A DNA stretch of 17,464 nt. It comes from Phoronis ovalis. Lineage: Eukaryota; Phoronida; Phoronidae. The stretch spans positions 1 to 17,464 of the forward strand of contig JAOXYB010020660.1 in the NCBI GenBank assembly GCA_028565635.1. The letters run 5' to 3'. The notes under the pieces were generated by a model that did no database searches, had not been told where the DNA came from, and saw only the letters and a list, made by a program, of their open reading frames with translations. Shown here in pieces: positions 1 to 9,515 of the stretch (its first letter is position 1; each line of letters starts with the position of its first letter). The translations under genes were made by a program, and so were the position numbers.

Positions 1-1362
1 TTGTGTATTTTTACACTTTGTTTATGTAACTACGAATGACTGTTACTTTTGTATAATTTGTAGTTTCACGGAAATCAAGGAACCTGCGAAAATAAACGTT
101 TCTATTATCCAGTGAAACAGTGTCCTTTTACTAATTGATGAAGTCGACGCACTATTCCGCATTAGGGTGAAGTCGGCACAACAAACACTACAGAAGGTCA
201 AAGATTAAATTTCTGAAATTGCTCAAAATGTTCTAAAATTATGGTTACAGACTACAAAGATATCATTGATGACCTTACAGAATACTACGGGATTAAAAGG
301 TGATATTTATTTTTTGTCATCTATTCAATTAACTTTATGGAGGAAACATGCTGCAATTCCCATAGACTTGTAATTAGCTTATAATCCCTTATAATTTGGG
401 TTCTGTCCGTATTTCCGTCCGCAGTTGTTTCACGAAAATTACTTGGTGAATTTCTTTCGATATTTATTGGATACATAAGGTACTACTGGGGATAAAGATG
501 GAGTATAAACTTAGCAGATCTAATGTGGACGACTGTCAGCCATGTTTGATGTCCGTCTGGAACCATTTCGTGAAAATGACCTGCTGGATTCCATTGATAT
601 TTAGCAGATACAAGGTTCCGAGTTGTGCAGTTCAGCTGTCAATTTTGTAGGGATCACACACGTTTTGTCACTTGCTAAGGAAGCAAGAATTTGGTCTAGC
701 TTTCAGCACAGATTCAAGATCTCGTTGTTATAGTATTCTGTACAAATTTTATAGCATGTAAAATATGGCAAAACATTTTTTGTTTTTGGCATATAAAAAA
801 CATCGCTAGTATACAAAATAATGTACATTTTACGTTTCAAACTCTTAACAATTTCACTGAAAATGGTAACTGTACAGGTAACAGTTCCAAAACAATTTCT
901 AGTATCTGTTTAAAAATGATGTTGAAAGGTTATTTAGAGGTCAAGTAAGGTTCATAGACTGAAGCCTAGTATCTAGTTATAACATGACAAATATAAAAGA
1001 GCAACGTTAATCAATGTACTGACGGACAACAACCGACTAACGGACTAAAGTAACAAATTAACGAAGCAAAACAAATTTAGTATTTTATTATTACGTGATC
1101 TGTTTTCTTAAATATTTTTTATTACAAAAATATCAATACTTAGATTATAATTTAGTAAAATGCGAAGAATCATTATTGATTACTCTCACCTAGTAATTTT
1201 TCCGTACCTGTTAAAAAGTATACCTTAGTTTATATTCAGTCTCAAAAGAAAACGTACCAAAAATCATATCCAATAAGTTCAAAGCGTTTGTCACATTTTG
1301 TTAACTTTCAATAGATCTTGTTAACATTTTCCGCAACTAATTCCACATTTTTCAGGGTAATA
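1..1362. other. Non-coding flank with a dispersed-repeat-like patch
   Basis: No gene or spliced exon is supportable on either strand. About 400-700 is richer in G/C and contains 'ctgtccgtatttccgtccg' followed by 'gttgtttcacgaaaattac' and, later, a second 'gtccgtctgg...tttcgtgaaaatgacc'. This is typical of decayed dispersed repeats in mollusc-type genomes, though I assign no family. The rest is AT-rich sequence. Confidence 0.4.
985..1085 (+). repeat. Left arm of a degenerate ~1.1-kb inverted-repeat pair
   Basis: This stretch matches the reverse complement of about 2040-2140. Shared blocks in order are 'gttaatca', 'taacggact', and 'aagcaaaacaaa' against 'aagaaaacaaag'. Both arms carry 'atataaaag' or its complement at the outer end. 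Identity is modest with gaps, so the ends are approximate. The pair encloses the MITE-like element. Confidence 0.35.
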
Positions 1363-1370
1363 TAAAATTC
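1363..1370. repeat. Left target-site duplication 'taaaattc' of the MITE-like element
   Basis: The identical octamer occurs at 1686-1693 immediately outside the other terminus. Confidence 0.65.
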
Positions 1371-1685
1371 CCCGAGGCAGTCAATATGAAAGTGGGCACC
1401 CATGTTCCAACATGGCTTTTCAAAAAAGTCCCTAACGAAGTGAAATTCTGCAAAAAATACACCCTTAAGGAACAGAGTTTTTGAAAAAATACCCTTAAGG
1501 AAGTGACTTTTGGAAAATTACATCCCTAATGAAATGTTGCACTCCAAAAAAACCACCCCTTTTCGTGATTTTAGCCAAAAAACACCCTAAGCGTGTTATG
1601 CGCCGGCAGTTCGAAAAACATTACTCTTTCATGCGAAATTTTGTTGGAACATGCGTACCCACTTTCATATTGACTAGCCCCCGGG
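1371..1685. mobile_element. MITE-like element with ~40-bp terminal inverted repeats and 8-bp target duplication
   Basis: The left end 'cccgaggcagtcaatatgaa' (1371 on, to ~1413) is inverted at the right end (~1642-1685, 'actttcatattgactagccc'). The arms stay nearly identical through 'catgttccaaca'. Directly outside both ends lies 'taaaattc' (1363-1370 and 1686-1693), an 8-bp target-site duplication. There is no transposase frame inside; the open frame at 1529-1717 runs across the right terminal repeat and is not a gene. An 8-bp duplication fits hAT-type mobilisation, but the family is inferred. Its interior is mostly a short tandem repeat. Confidence 0.75.
1398..1615. repeat. ~31-bp minisatellite inside the MITE-like element
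   Basis: Units begin with 'cccta(a/t)(a/c)g' or 'cccttaagg' at 1430, 1462, 1492, 1524, 1556 and 1585 (spacings 32, 30, 32, 32 and 29). Each ends in an A-rich run such as 'caaaaaataca'. The stretch from 1398 ('cccatgttccaacatgg') fits as a diverged unit overlapping the left terminal repeat. Copies are diverged but the spacing is regular. Confidence 0.65.
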
Positions 1686-1693
1686 TAAAATTC
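1686..1693. repeat. Right target-site duplication 'taaaattc' of the MITE-like element
   Basis: Exact copy of 1363-1370, abutting the end 'gcccccggg'. Confidence 0.65.
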
Positions 1694-4600
1694 ATGCCAG
1701 AATCTGTAAAATTTTAAACCACATGACTATCATGTGACTCAACTGAAATATCGAAATAACAACGTCTATCTCGTGGTTCATTCGGTATAATGTCTTTATA
1801 CCCATCTAAATTATTCTTTTGATAATGGAATGGGTTGCTTTTTCGTCGATCTTCACAAACCCAAACTAAACAAAACAAAAGCTAATAAACAGCACGAGGC
1901 CTGGATTTAGCAAGGTTATGAGAAGTAACCCATAAATGTGACGATGATACAATTTTTGCAAGTTTTGCAACTTATTATTACAAGAAATTAATTTATTTTA
2001 TAAAATAATTATAAGTTCATCTGGTGTAAATATTCAGGTAATTATTAGCTTTGTTTTCTTTGCTAGTTTGCTTTTTACTCTGTCAGTCCGTTAATTAATC
2101 CAGTCCGCTGATTAACTTTGCCCAATATAAAAGGTTAATATTTAGTTTTTTTACCAAAAAAAAATGCTTCAAATGATACCATGTGAATAACTTTGTGAAT
2201 TTGATTTTTTAACCTCCAGATGAACCTATGATATGATCAAGATCATTTTTCCAATATTGTCTTTTGAATCTGAGAGTTTGAATAAAAATTTGTATAAAAG
2301 TTTGAAAGCTATGATATATAATACAACTTCATTGCTTTCTGGACTTTGATGCATAATACATACACGTATGTAGCCACATCACTATAATCATGAGCATGCC
2401 TTTCTACTCCTCTGTGCATATAAGATTTGTCATAACTGTGTTTCTTACGAAATAATATCAGGTGTTGTTATTATTTCTGTTATGAATCATTAACATCCTT
2501 ATTTCAAATTGCATGATTCATATAACAAATTTCAAATAATATATTTTAAATTTCTCTTTTTATGTGATGACCTACATACAATATGGCATAATACAGGTAT
2601 TAATTTATCCACAACTGCACTCTTTGTCGTAGGCTGCTGATAGCATTTGAGGTAACAATAGTTCTTAGAATTTGATTTCTTGTTTTTTCATTATAATAAA
2701 AGTGAGGGATTCGGCTCCGCTACTGCTTTGTTAAAAAAATATTGTCGAGGCTTGAACTTGGCCCATTTGATTTTTACTATTAGGGACCTATCACATAGTT
2801 AACAATTGAAACGGGTCATGCCCACAGTCCCCCTAGCTTTACAGCATATCCTGTGGTTGCTTGCTTATTTGTGTACCCAAGAAAATTACCGTGATGATTA
2901 TTTGCTTACCACTGGCCCACTTTTATGTATTTTGGTACAGTTTGTGATTTTTTTTTTCTGTTTTGTAAAGGTAAACAATCATGTACTAGAAATTTTGATA
3001 GTTGGAAAAAGATCATGATGACTGTAAAGAAAAGAGAACAAACACAAGGACAAAGAAAGAATGTGTAGAATTAAAAATAACTTCTTGATGAAAAAATACC
3101 AAAAACGGGAAGAAAAATGGAGAAACTAGTCCATGTCATGATAACAGGAATCTGAAGAAACATAAGAAATGTCATAAAAAAGATTACGGTATATTCATTT
3201 GCCAGAAACAAGGTACATTTGGATAAACACAAACAAGACATTTTGGAAAATTAAAGCATAAAGTAATCGTAAGTAAGAAAAATTCTTTTTGGTAACGTTG
3301 CAATATCTGAAAATGTGTCACCTGTTAAATTTTAACAATAGGAAAATGAGAACCTAAATAAAATAAAAACTAAATAAATTTATATATTCCAATGTTATAG
3401 TAATTAAAAGCTGAAAGATTAAAGACATTCAAGTAACTTTTTAACTTACAAACTAGAAGTTACGCTCTACAAAGCATATTTATACTAACTGTATTTTATG
3501 TAACTTTATAAGTTGTACAGTAACTGTTAAAATATTCCTGACAACTGCATTGAAATCTATAGATTGAAGCAAATGCTAAACTCCAATTCTACAAAAAACA
3601 TTGTACATCATGTATAACTGTAAACATTAAATCTTGATACACTCGTATGGAAAATAATAATATATGCGAATATAAAATCAGGACGTTTGTACATAAACCA
3701 TTTGAAAATGCAGTGCACTCAGCATCTATATACAGCTCACTTGCTGTAACCTCTCACGTTTTCCTAAACTTGACGTGTTAAATGAAACCTGTAATCACTA
3801 CTAAATATTTCTTAGAATTGAAAAGTTTGTAAATTGTGTAGTATGCTACTATTACAGAAATACAGTAGATGTGGTGCACACTGCATAAAAGTTAATATAA
3901 AAACTTAGTTTGTTACAATCTAGACAATTACATACAATGCATTATGCAAAACAAGAAAACAGGAATAATAATGACCTGTGGTTTAAACCTATGCACTAAC
4001 ACAATCGCAACAAAAAAGTATTTTAAATTTCAAAAAATTCATTTAGCAAATCTTATTTAAAACTGAAAAACAAACATCTAGCATCTAATGCTGTTTTAGA
4101 TTGGGAAATATTTAATTTCTTCTAAATTGGGTAGTCATAAAAACGCCTGTAATCCCGAACATGGAATTAAATTCTAGTCATAGACAGAATGACCAATTAT
4201 GAGGGCATTGTACTAGTATTCAAAATGTGATAAACAGACTGATGCTTGACCAAACAGTGATGAACAAAAAAGATTATCCATATGTATCTACTGCATGAGA
4301 GATAATAGACTGGTATAATATTCTTATGCTCACCTCAAATTATGAGTCATGCATAACACTTTCTTTGTTTTATGTTAACAGCTTCAGTTTTCAACAGAGA
4401 TCAGCTTCATATAAGGTTTTGAAGAAATGCTTGCTTGTTGAAAATTAAAAAAAAACACCATTTTTTTACTTAATGTAAGTGCATCAAATAGTTTTTGTTA
4501 TAATGCAAAACTTTGATTAGAAATTGCTCAGATGCATCACTTAAGAGTAATTTTGATCAGAAATTGTCACTTTTTAAATAAAACTCATAATTTTGTTACT

Positions 4601-4700
4601 CACTACTTACAGCAAATAATTTGGATTAATTTTAGGTTTGTATCTATAAATAGATTTTGGAATTTGGTTTGTATCAGTCAGTTAGTGTAAAAAATGGATT
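1694..4700. other. AT-rich intergenic region downstream of the SAMD9-like gene
   Basis: No convincing gene. The short open frame at 2806-3018 lacks recognisable domains or splice context. About 2700-2840 is a more complex patch ('gaggcttgaacttggccc') that may be a repeat fragment. About 3116-3220 has a weak zinc-finger-like reading. The SAMD9-like 3' UTR must lie just left of 4701. No AATAAA on the minus strand was found close by; the nearest variant is ATTAAA at 4116-4111. Confidence 0.4.
2040..2140 (-). repeat. Right arm of the degenerate inverted-repeat pair
   Basis: Partner of the 985-1085 arm in inverted orientation ('agtccgttaattaa', 'gattaactttg', 'aatataaaagg'). It could mark the remaining ends of an older element into which the 315-bp element inserted. 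Confidence 0.35.
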
Positions 4701-4800
4701 TTAAAATTTTGGATTGCTGCCCTTATATTTCAAAAAGTTTGGATTGGGTTTGCTACCACAAGTTAAAATTTTGGATTGGGTTGGGCGGGATCTACCCATA
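4615..4800. repeat. Degenerate short repeat 'ttttggattgggtttg' across the SAMD9-like stop codon
   Basis: Plus-strand variants of 'tttggatt(g)gg(t)tttg' recur around 4618, 4652, 4700, 4733 and 4768. On the minus strand they encode NPNF and NPKF near the C-terminus and continue into the 3' UTR. This suggests the stop lies within a small expanded repeat. Confidence 0.35.
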
Positions 4801-7800
4801 GTAAAAAAACCATGAGTATGCTCCCTGTGCCCAAATTTGGAATGGTAACATTTTAAGCAGTCTGAAACAACTATTTTGATCCTTTTGGAAGATAAAAAAG
4901 ACAGGCGATAAAATACCATATCCCATGGATCTTCAAGTGTGTAACACATGACATTTTCTTGTTTGAAGGGATGTATATATTTTTGGAAGTAAGGTGCAAT
5001 TCTGATGTATTTTACTTCTTTAAAAACAAGACTTCCAGGTTGTTCCTTGAACACAAGTATAAAGTCATCATAAATAGTGAAATAGTAATTCATGCTGTCA
5101 TGTGAATAGGTTCGTTGTTGAGTAGTCAAAGCAATGATTCTCTTTAGTTCTACGTTTCTGTTTGGATTAGCTATGTTGGTATTGAATTCTTCAAAAGACT
5201 GGTACTTGATTTCATCAAACAGCTTGAAATCTGTGCTGATGTCCTTGCTTCTTACTTTTTGAGTCGTAACTTTACCACTTCTGATACTTTCATGTAGTAT
5301 TGACTGTTCAAACGGCACTTTATTACACTCATCAAGGCAGTCCATTGATGCTGCTGATCCAAAATGTCTTTCATGTGTAGCCACTGTGGATTGATGATTT
5401 GCATATTCTTCCGGTGCCCATTTCGGGTTCATCCTTAAATTGCCACGTCCAGATTTTTGTGTTTTACATGTATATCCACTTTGATAATTTAATTCGTTTG
5501 AGTCAGAATTATTTATACATTCGTCAGTATCCATCCATCGTGGTCTGGTAGCACTATCAATTTTACATGCAGAAGATGATTCTGATGTTGAAATTACATG
5601 AGCAGGACTGTCAGATTTTTTTGGTGAAGCATGTATTATAGAGGGATCTTGATATTTTATATCTCCTTCTCTTACTTGATACTGATAGTCTAAACTTGGG
5701 TTTTTCTTTAAACAATAATTATTTTCAGCTGATGAATTAATGTCAGAGAGAGCTGGAAAGTCATTTTCCACGGGATTGTAACCCATTGTCTCATGTGTGG
5801 CCATCACTAAAGAAGATTCATCTTGGTCAAACTTGTTTGTGCTTTGTATACTAGGCTCCAACTGATCATCGTACTCGATAGGAAAATATGCTTTTGGTCC
5901 AGCCCAAGTAAATCCAATGTAAAATTTAACACTGGAAGCTGGCGGTCTGTAGCCTAATGACTTAGACAAAGGAATGTCGATGGTTATATTGTTAGTTGTT
6001 ACAGTGACAGCTCCTCCATTTTTATACTTGCCTTTAACTCTTTTCAACTTTTCTTTCATTTCTAGTGTTTCAACGTAAACTTTTGATATATGGTCAGTTG
6101 TTTCCTTAGGGTAGACTTCTGGTCTGTAAACTATGGCATCCATTCCATTATTTTTCCCAAGAAAAAAATCACATGCTATACCTAATGAAGATTTATTTTT
6201 CACAAATGATCTTTTTGAACGAGCTTCAATAGCATCTGATTTTGGTTCATTTCGTTGTTCAAAATTCTTCTCTAGCTCTCTTATACACAATTTTAGAAAA
6301 TGTATCGTTTCTAGCTTCCATGGTAGAATCCACATTACGATCGTGCCAAATAAATAGCATATTTTTTTACAGTAGCTGTCAGTTGCTGTATCTTTTAGAG
6401 TCCTCACTAAGTTTTCTAAGTGATCTATATTAAAGTTGTTGGTTAACATTCCTGGTTTAAAGTTACTGTTTAGTGTTCCAGGTTGTTGTAGGCGGATACA
6501 CAGTGAGATTGCTACTTCTACTAAAATTAGTTTTGCAGTGTCGGCTTCAGTTTGTGTTTTAATATTTTGTAACAAACAACGAATTTTATTAAGTTTCTGT
6601 GGCCCATCTACTTCACGAACATGCTGAAATATGGGTTTAAAGCTGTGCGCTTTAAGATTAGTTTGGATTATAATTCTTTTCCATTCATCTGGATCCAATC
6701 CCTTTGGACATGCGTTCTCTTGAACTTTGAAATACTTGCAGTACTTACGGTACATTGTATATACCTGACTTTTCGTTGATTGTTTATTTGGTTTTTCTCG
6801 AGTAATGTTTGTCATTTTTTGTTGATTTGCTTTGTGCTGAATGTTTGCTGTCACTTCTTGCTGATTTGCTTTTTGTTTAGTCTTGTGTGTCTTCTCTTGT
6901 TCAGCTGGATCCCAATAATTAGACAAGTAATCAAAAAGCCACTTAAACTGATCATTCATTGCATATTCCATTTCCTTTATCCAGGGCATAAATTCCTTCC
7001 ATGCTTCAACTATTTTACTGTAAATGCTCTGTTTGCAGTTGTAGAGAAAATCATTAAATGTTCTGTTTACCTGATTATGTATAACAAAATCCATTGTGTT
7101 TATAAGACTCAGATTGACATCGATTTCTCTTAGATGTGGTTCAAGTAGTATGCAGTTAAGTTCTTTACTATTTTGCTGTTGTGTTTCTCTGAACATTTCG
7201 ATTGCTTTTCTTCCCAATTTAAAAATCTCTCTTATGTTTGGATCATTTGGTTCTATTTGGCATACTACATCTTTATGGATGCTTTTATGCGTATTACTAA
7301 AATAGCTGGGTATACAGAGCTCCTCTAGGAGATCTTTCAGTTGCTTTCTGTAAATCATCGCCTTAGAATTCATGTATATAGATATGTAATCAAAAGCCCG
7401 TTCTATAGCAATCTGGGCATACTCTTCTGCTTTTTCAAAGTGTTTGTTGTCTGTAAACAAGTGGCACATATGTTGAGCTATGTGAGGATTATTGAATCGA
7501 TTTAAGCCATCTTCCAGTAATTTCAGTGCATCCTTATATCCCGTTCCTTTTTCAATATCCGAAATAATTGGGGGATACTTGTTTTCGTGCGTACTTCTTT
7601 TTAACATTTCCAATGCAAAATGATGCAAATCTTGGGCTGAGTTTTCTTCTTTTTTTGACAGAATGCCCCTTTTTATATCACGAATTGGCAGTATATCATC
7701 ATTGTTGCAAAACATTGAGGCGATTTTATACAGAGAGCTGTCCTCCCCTTTATATTTCTCATTCTTATATTTTTCAAGTATGAATTCAGCAAATCGTGGT

Positions 7801-8508
7801 GTAGGAAGTTTTATACACTGTGTCTTGTTACCTTGCATTTTTGGCTCTCTGATGATCAATTTCTTAGTAATTGGTTGCAATTTACGCTCCCACAAATCCC
7901 TCCTTTCCTGATCCGAACCTTTTAATGTGTTTTGTTTACTGAACATTCTCTGGCATTCAGATATTGACAAATGCTTAAATCCAAACTGACCAGCATATTT
8001 AGTAAGTAAGGATAAAAACATCAACAGTTTTCTTTCTGTATCAAATTTGTCTATTGCATTTAAAAGGTCAGTTATTATTCTTTGAATTCTCTCAACACGA
8101 AATTCTTGTCTCATTACTAGAAAAGCCAAAATATCTTCCTTTGCATATGTAGAGGCTTTTTCCATACATTTATCAGTTTCTTCGAACCATTTTTTTTCTA
8201 CGTCAGATAAACTGTACTGTAATAGTATATATGGTGTCAAAGTGATACGGTAATTTTCTGGTTGCCCATCACAGCATTCAACCATGAGAAGAATAAATGC
8301 TGGCCCAGATGCTTTGCCCGTTGCAGAAGCTCTGCATCTCTCCTTCAGTGCCCACTTTAGATTATCCGAATATTGCAAGTTATCTACTACCACTAGTACA
8401 GGTACTCTACCAGGTTGACCTTCTGTTTCTCCATAATTCCTCAATTGTATTAGTTGATCTGCAGCACTAGCACAGTTGCTTGCTTCAATATCCTTTAAAA
8501 GTGCACAT
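4701..8508 (-). CDS. SAMD9L-like: SAMD9/SAMD9L-like protein, coding exon B (residues 1163-2431)
   Basis: C-terminal half of the same protein. It begins RCALLKDIEA after the acceptor TTCCACAG. Walker B is VPVLVVVDN (~1197-1206), downstream of the Walker A in exon A, so both exons are needed for one NTPase. A helical STAND region follows. A TPR-like stretch lies at ~1486-1556 (YKDALKLLEDGLNRF, then FEKAEEYAQIAIERA), where SAMD9 has similar repeats. Residues 1702-1742 are Lys/Gln-rich with a 13-residue repeat starting KANQQ. An OB-fold region (~1969-2041: KGKYKNGGAVTV, then SVKFYIGFTWAGPKAYF) matches the C-terminus of vertebrate SAMD9 (1589 residues). Unlike those, this protein continues for ~390 residues: a Ser/Asp/Asn-rich linker, then a compact block at ~2281-2384 with PH-like strands (NYYFTIYDDFILVFKE), ending in Asn-Pro-Phe-type repeats. 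The in-frame ATG at 8588 lies inside the intron and encodes hydrophobic sequence, so I reject it as a start. The reading frame is intact throughout. Confidence 0.88.
6780..6872 (-). repeat. In-frame 39-bp coding repeat (13-residue KANQQ unit)
   Basis: Within exon B, residues 1709-1721 (KANQQEVTANIQH), 1722-1734 (KANQQKMTNITRE) and the start KPNKQ form a decaying tandem repeat of 13 codons. It sits in a charged, probably disordered linker. The opposite strand gives a hydrophobic open frame that merely mirrors it. Confidence 0.6.
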
Positions 8509-9515
8509 CTGTGGAATAATATGAAAAAGATCACTACACTGTATCTCAAGGCCATATTTTCAATCACATGTACAATTATAGCTAACATGGTAGCAGAATA
8601 AACAATCCTATAAAGATAATTAAAAGTTTATGATTAACTTTGAATAACATCCTTATTCCTACTTTCGTGTTTGAAAAAATACAATAATATTGTAATTTTG
8701 TTTTTAAGACTTTTAAATTGTATCAAAATTTGCTATGCAATGAAATTAACTTTAAGGTGGCGTATAGCTAGTACAGAGCGCGCTACTGTTGCATGCATTT
8801 TTACCTGTCTGTCAAGCCCAAAAATTCTGGAACTGAGGTTAGTAGGTCTGGAGCAACCCTAACAATTCTGGTGGATAACGCTTACAACAATTTGTATTTT
8901 GGAGGTGTTTGTATAATTGGGTAGCCATTTCTTACAAGTACATATAAGCCCCCTTAAATAGAGATCTCTGAAGGATTATATACTGTATCAGATTTTGCTT
9001 TATACTCAAATTGTAATCAATCACACTATATATCATGCTAACATAGATATTTGTAGATACTGTATCATGCTATCTCTAAATCAGCCAGATTTTATTCACA
9101 AAATCTAAAGGATTTAATACTGAGGGAATTATGCCAGGCAACAAGATCATGCATGCTCATGCAGTCCTTCTAATAAGTTTGAGCAACTGAAACATCATCA
9201 TCAACCTCTGCCAGTGTCTCATTATCTCTTGTTTTATTGAATGCCACCCGATACAGAAAGCTATTAGGAATATATAATGAACCAATCTGTTTGTGTTTGA
9301 TAATATTATACATACATACAGTGCAGCATTTTCCCCATTTGTTGTGGTAATTAATATAAGTGTGTGTCAGTGCCAATTTTTGAGGAAATCTCTGATAGAG
9401 ATTAAAATTTTAATATTAAAATTATCATTTTATGCTTTTCTGCAAAAAAAATAATGTTAATCCATTTAAGAGTAACTGTTTAATGTGATGTTCTGGGAAA
9501 AAATTAAAGCCTTAC
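8509..9515 (-). other. Phase-2 intron inside the NTPase domain of the SAMD9-like gene
   Basis: The donor is AG|GTAAGG (GT at 9515-9514) and the acceptor is TTCCACAG|A (AG at 8510-8509). Length is 1007 bp. Joining the sites restores one Arg codon (AG+A) and gives 3488 + 3808 = 7296 nt, exactly 2432 codons including the stop. The intron sits a few residues after the Walker A motif. It contains a possible coding relic or alternative end at about 9090-9290, and a more GC-rich patch at 8755-8880 ('ggtggcgtatagctagtac', 'gcgcgctac') that looks like a dispersed repeat fragment. Confidence 0.88.

Noticed and set aside
1430-1590. Regularly spaced ~31-bp repeats as a CRISPR array
   Set aside because: The units are contiguous diverged copies without unique spacers, inside a transposon-like element of a eukaryotic genome.
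1529-1717. Plus-strand 62-codon open frame
   Set aside because: Lies on the minisatellite and right terminal inverted repeat of the MITE-like element.
2700-2840. tRNA gene or tRNA-derived SINE suggested by 'gaggcttgaacttggcc'
   Set aside because: No matching A-box at the right distance and no cloverleaf could be drawn.
2806-3018. Plus-strand 70-codon open frame with a hydrophobic stretch
   Set aside because: No domain, no splice partners, and its C-terminal half is low-complexity T-rich sequence.
6780-7133. Plus-strand 117-codon open frame that looks like a multi-pass membrane protein (repeated CHFLLICF)
   Set aside because: It is the exact antisense of the Lys/Gln-rich repeat of the SAMD9-like exon; Lys/Gln codons read backwards give Phe/Leu. 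No splice or start context.
8509-8588. Met at 8588 as the start of a separate 1295-residue protein with a hydrophobic N-terminus resembling a signal peptide
   Set aside because: The 27 residues before CALLK are the intron's 3' pyrimidine-rich tract read as protein; the join to the upstream exon restores family sequence in frame.
9170-9376. Standalone 68-residue minus-strand gene
   Set aside because: The first half is plain AT-rich intron; only the last ~45 codons look unusual, and they are better treated as a possible alternative exon or relic.
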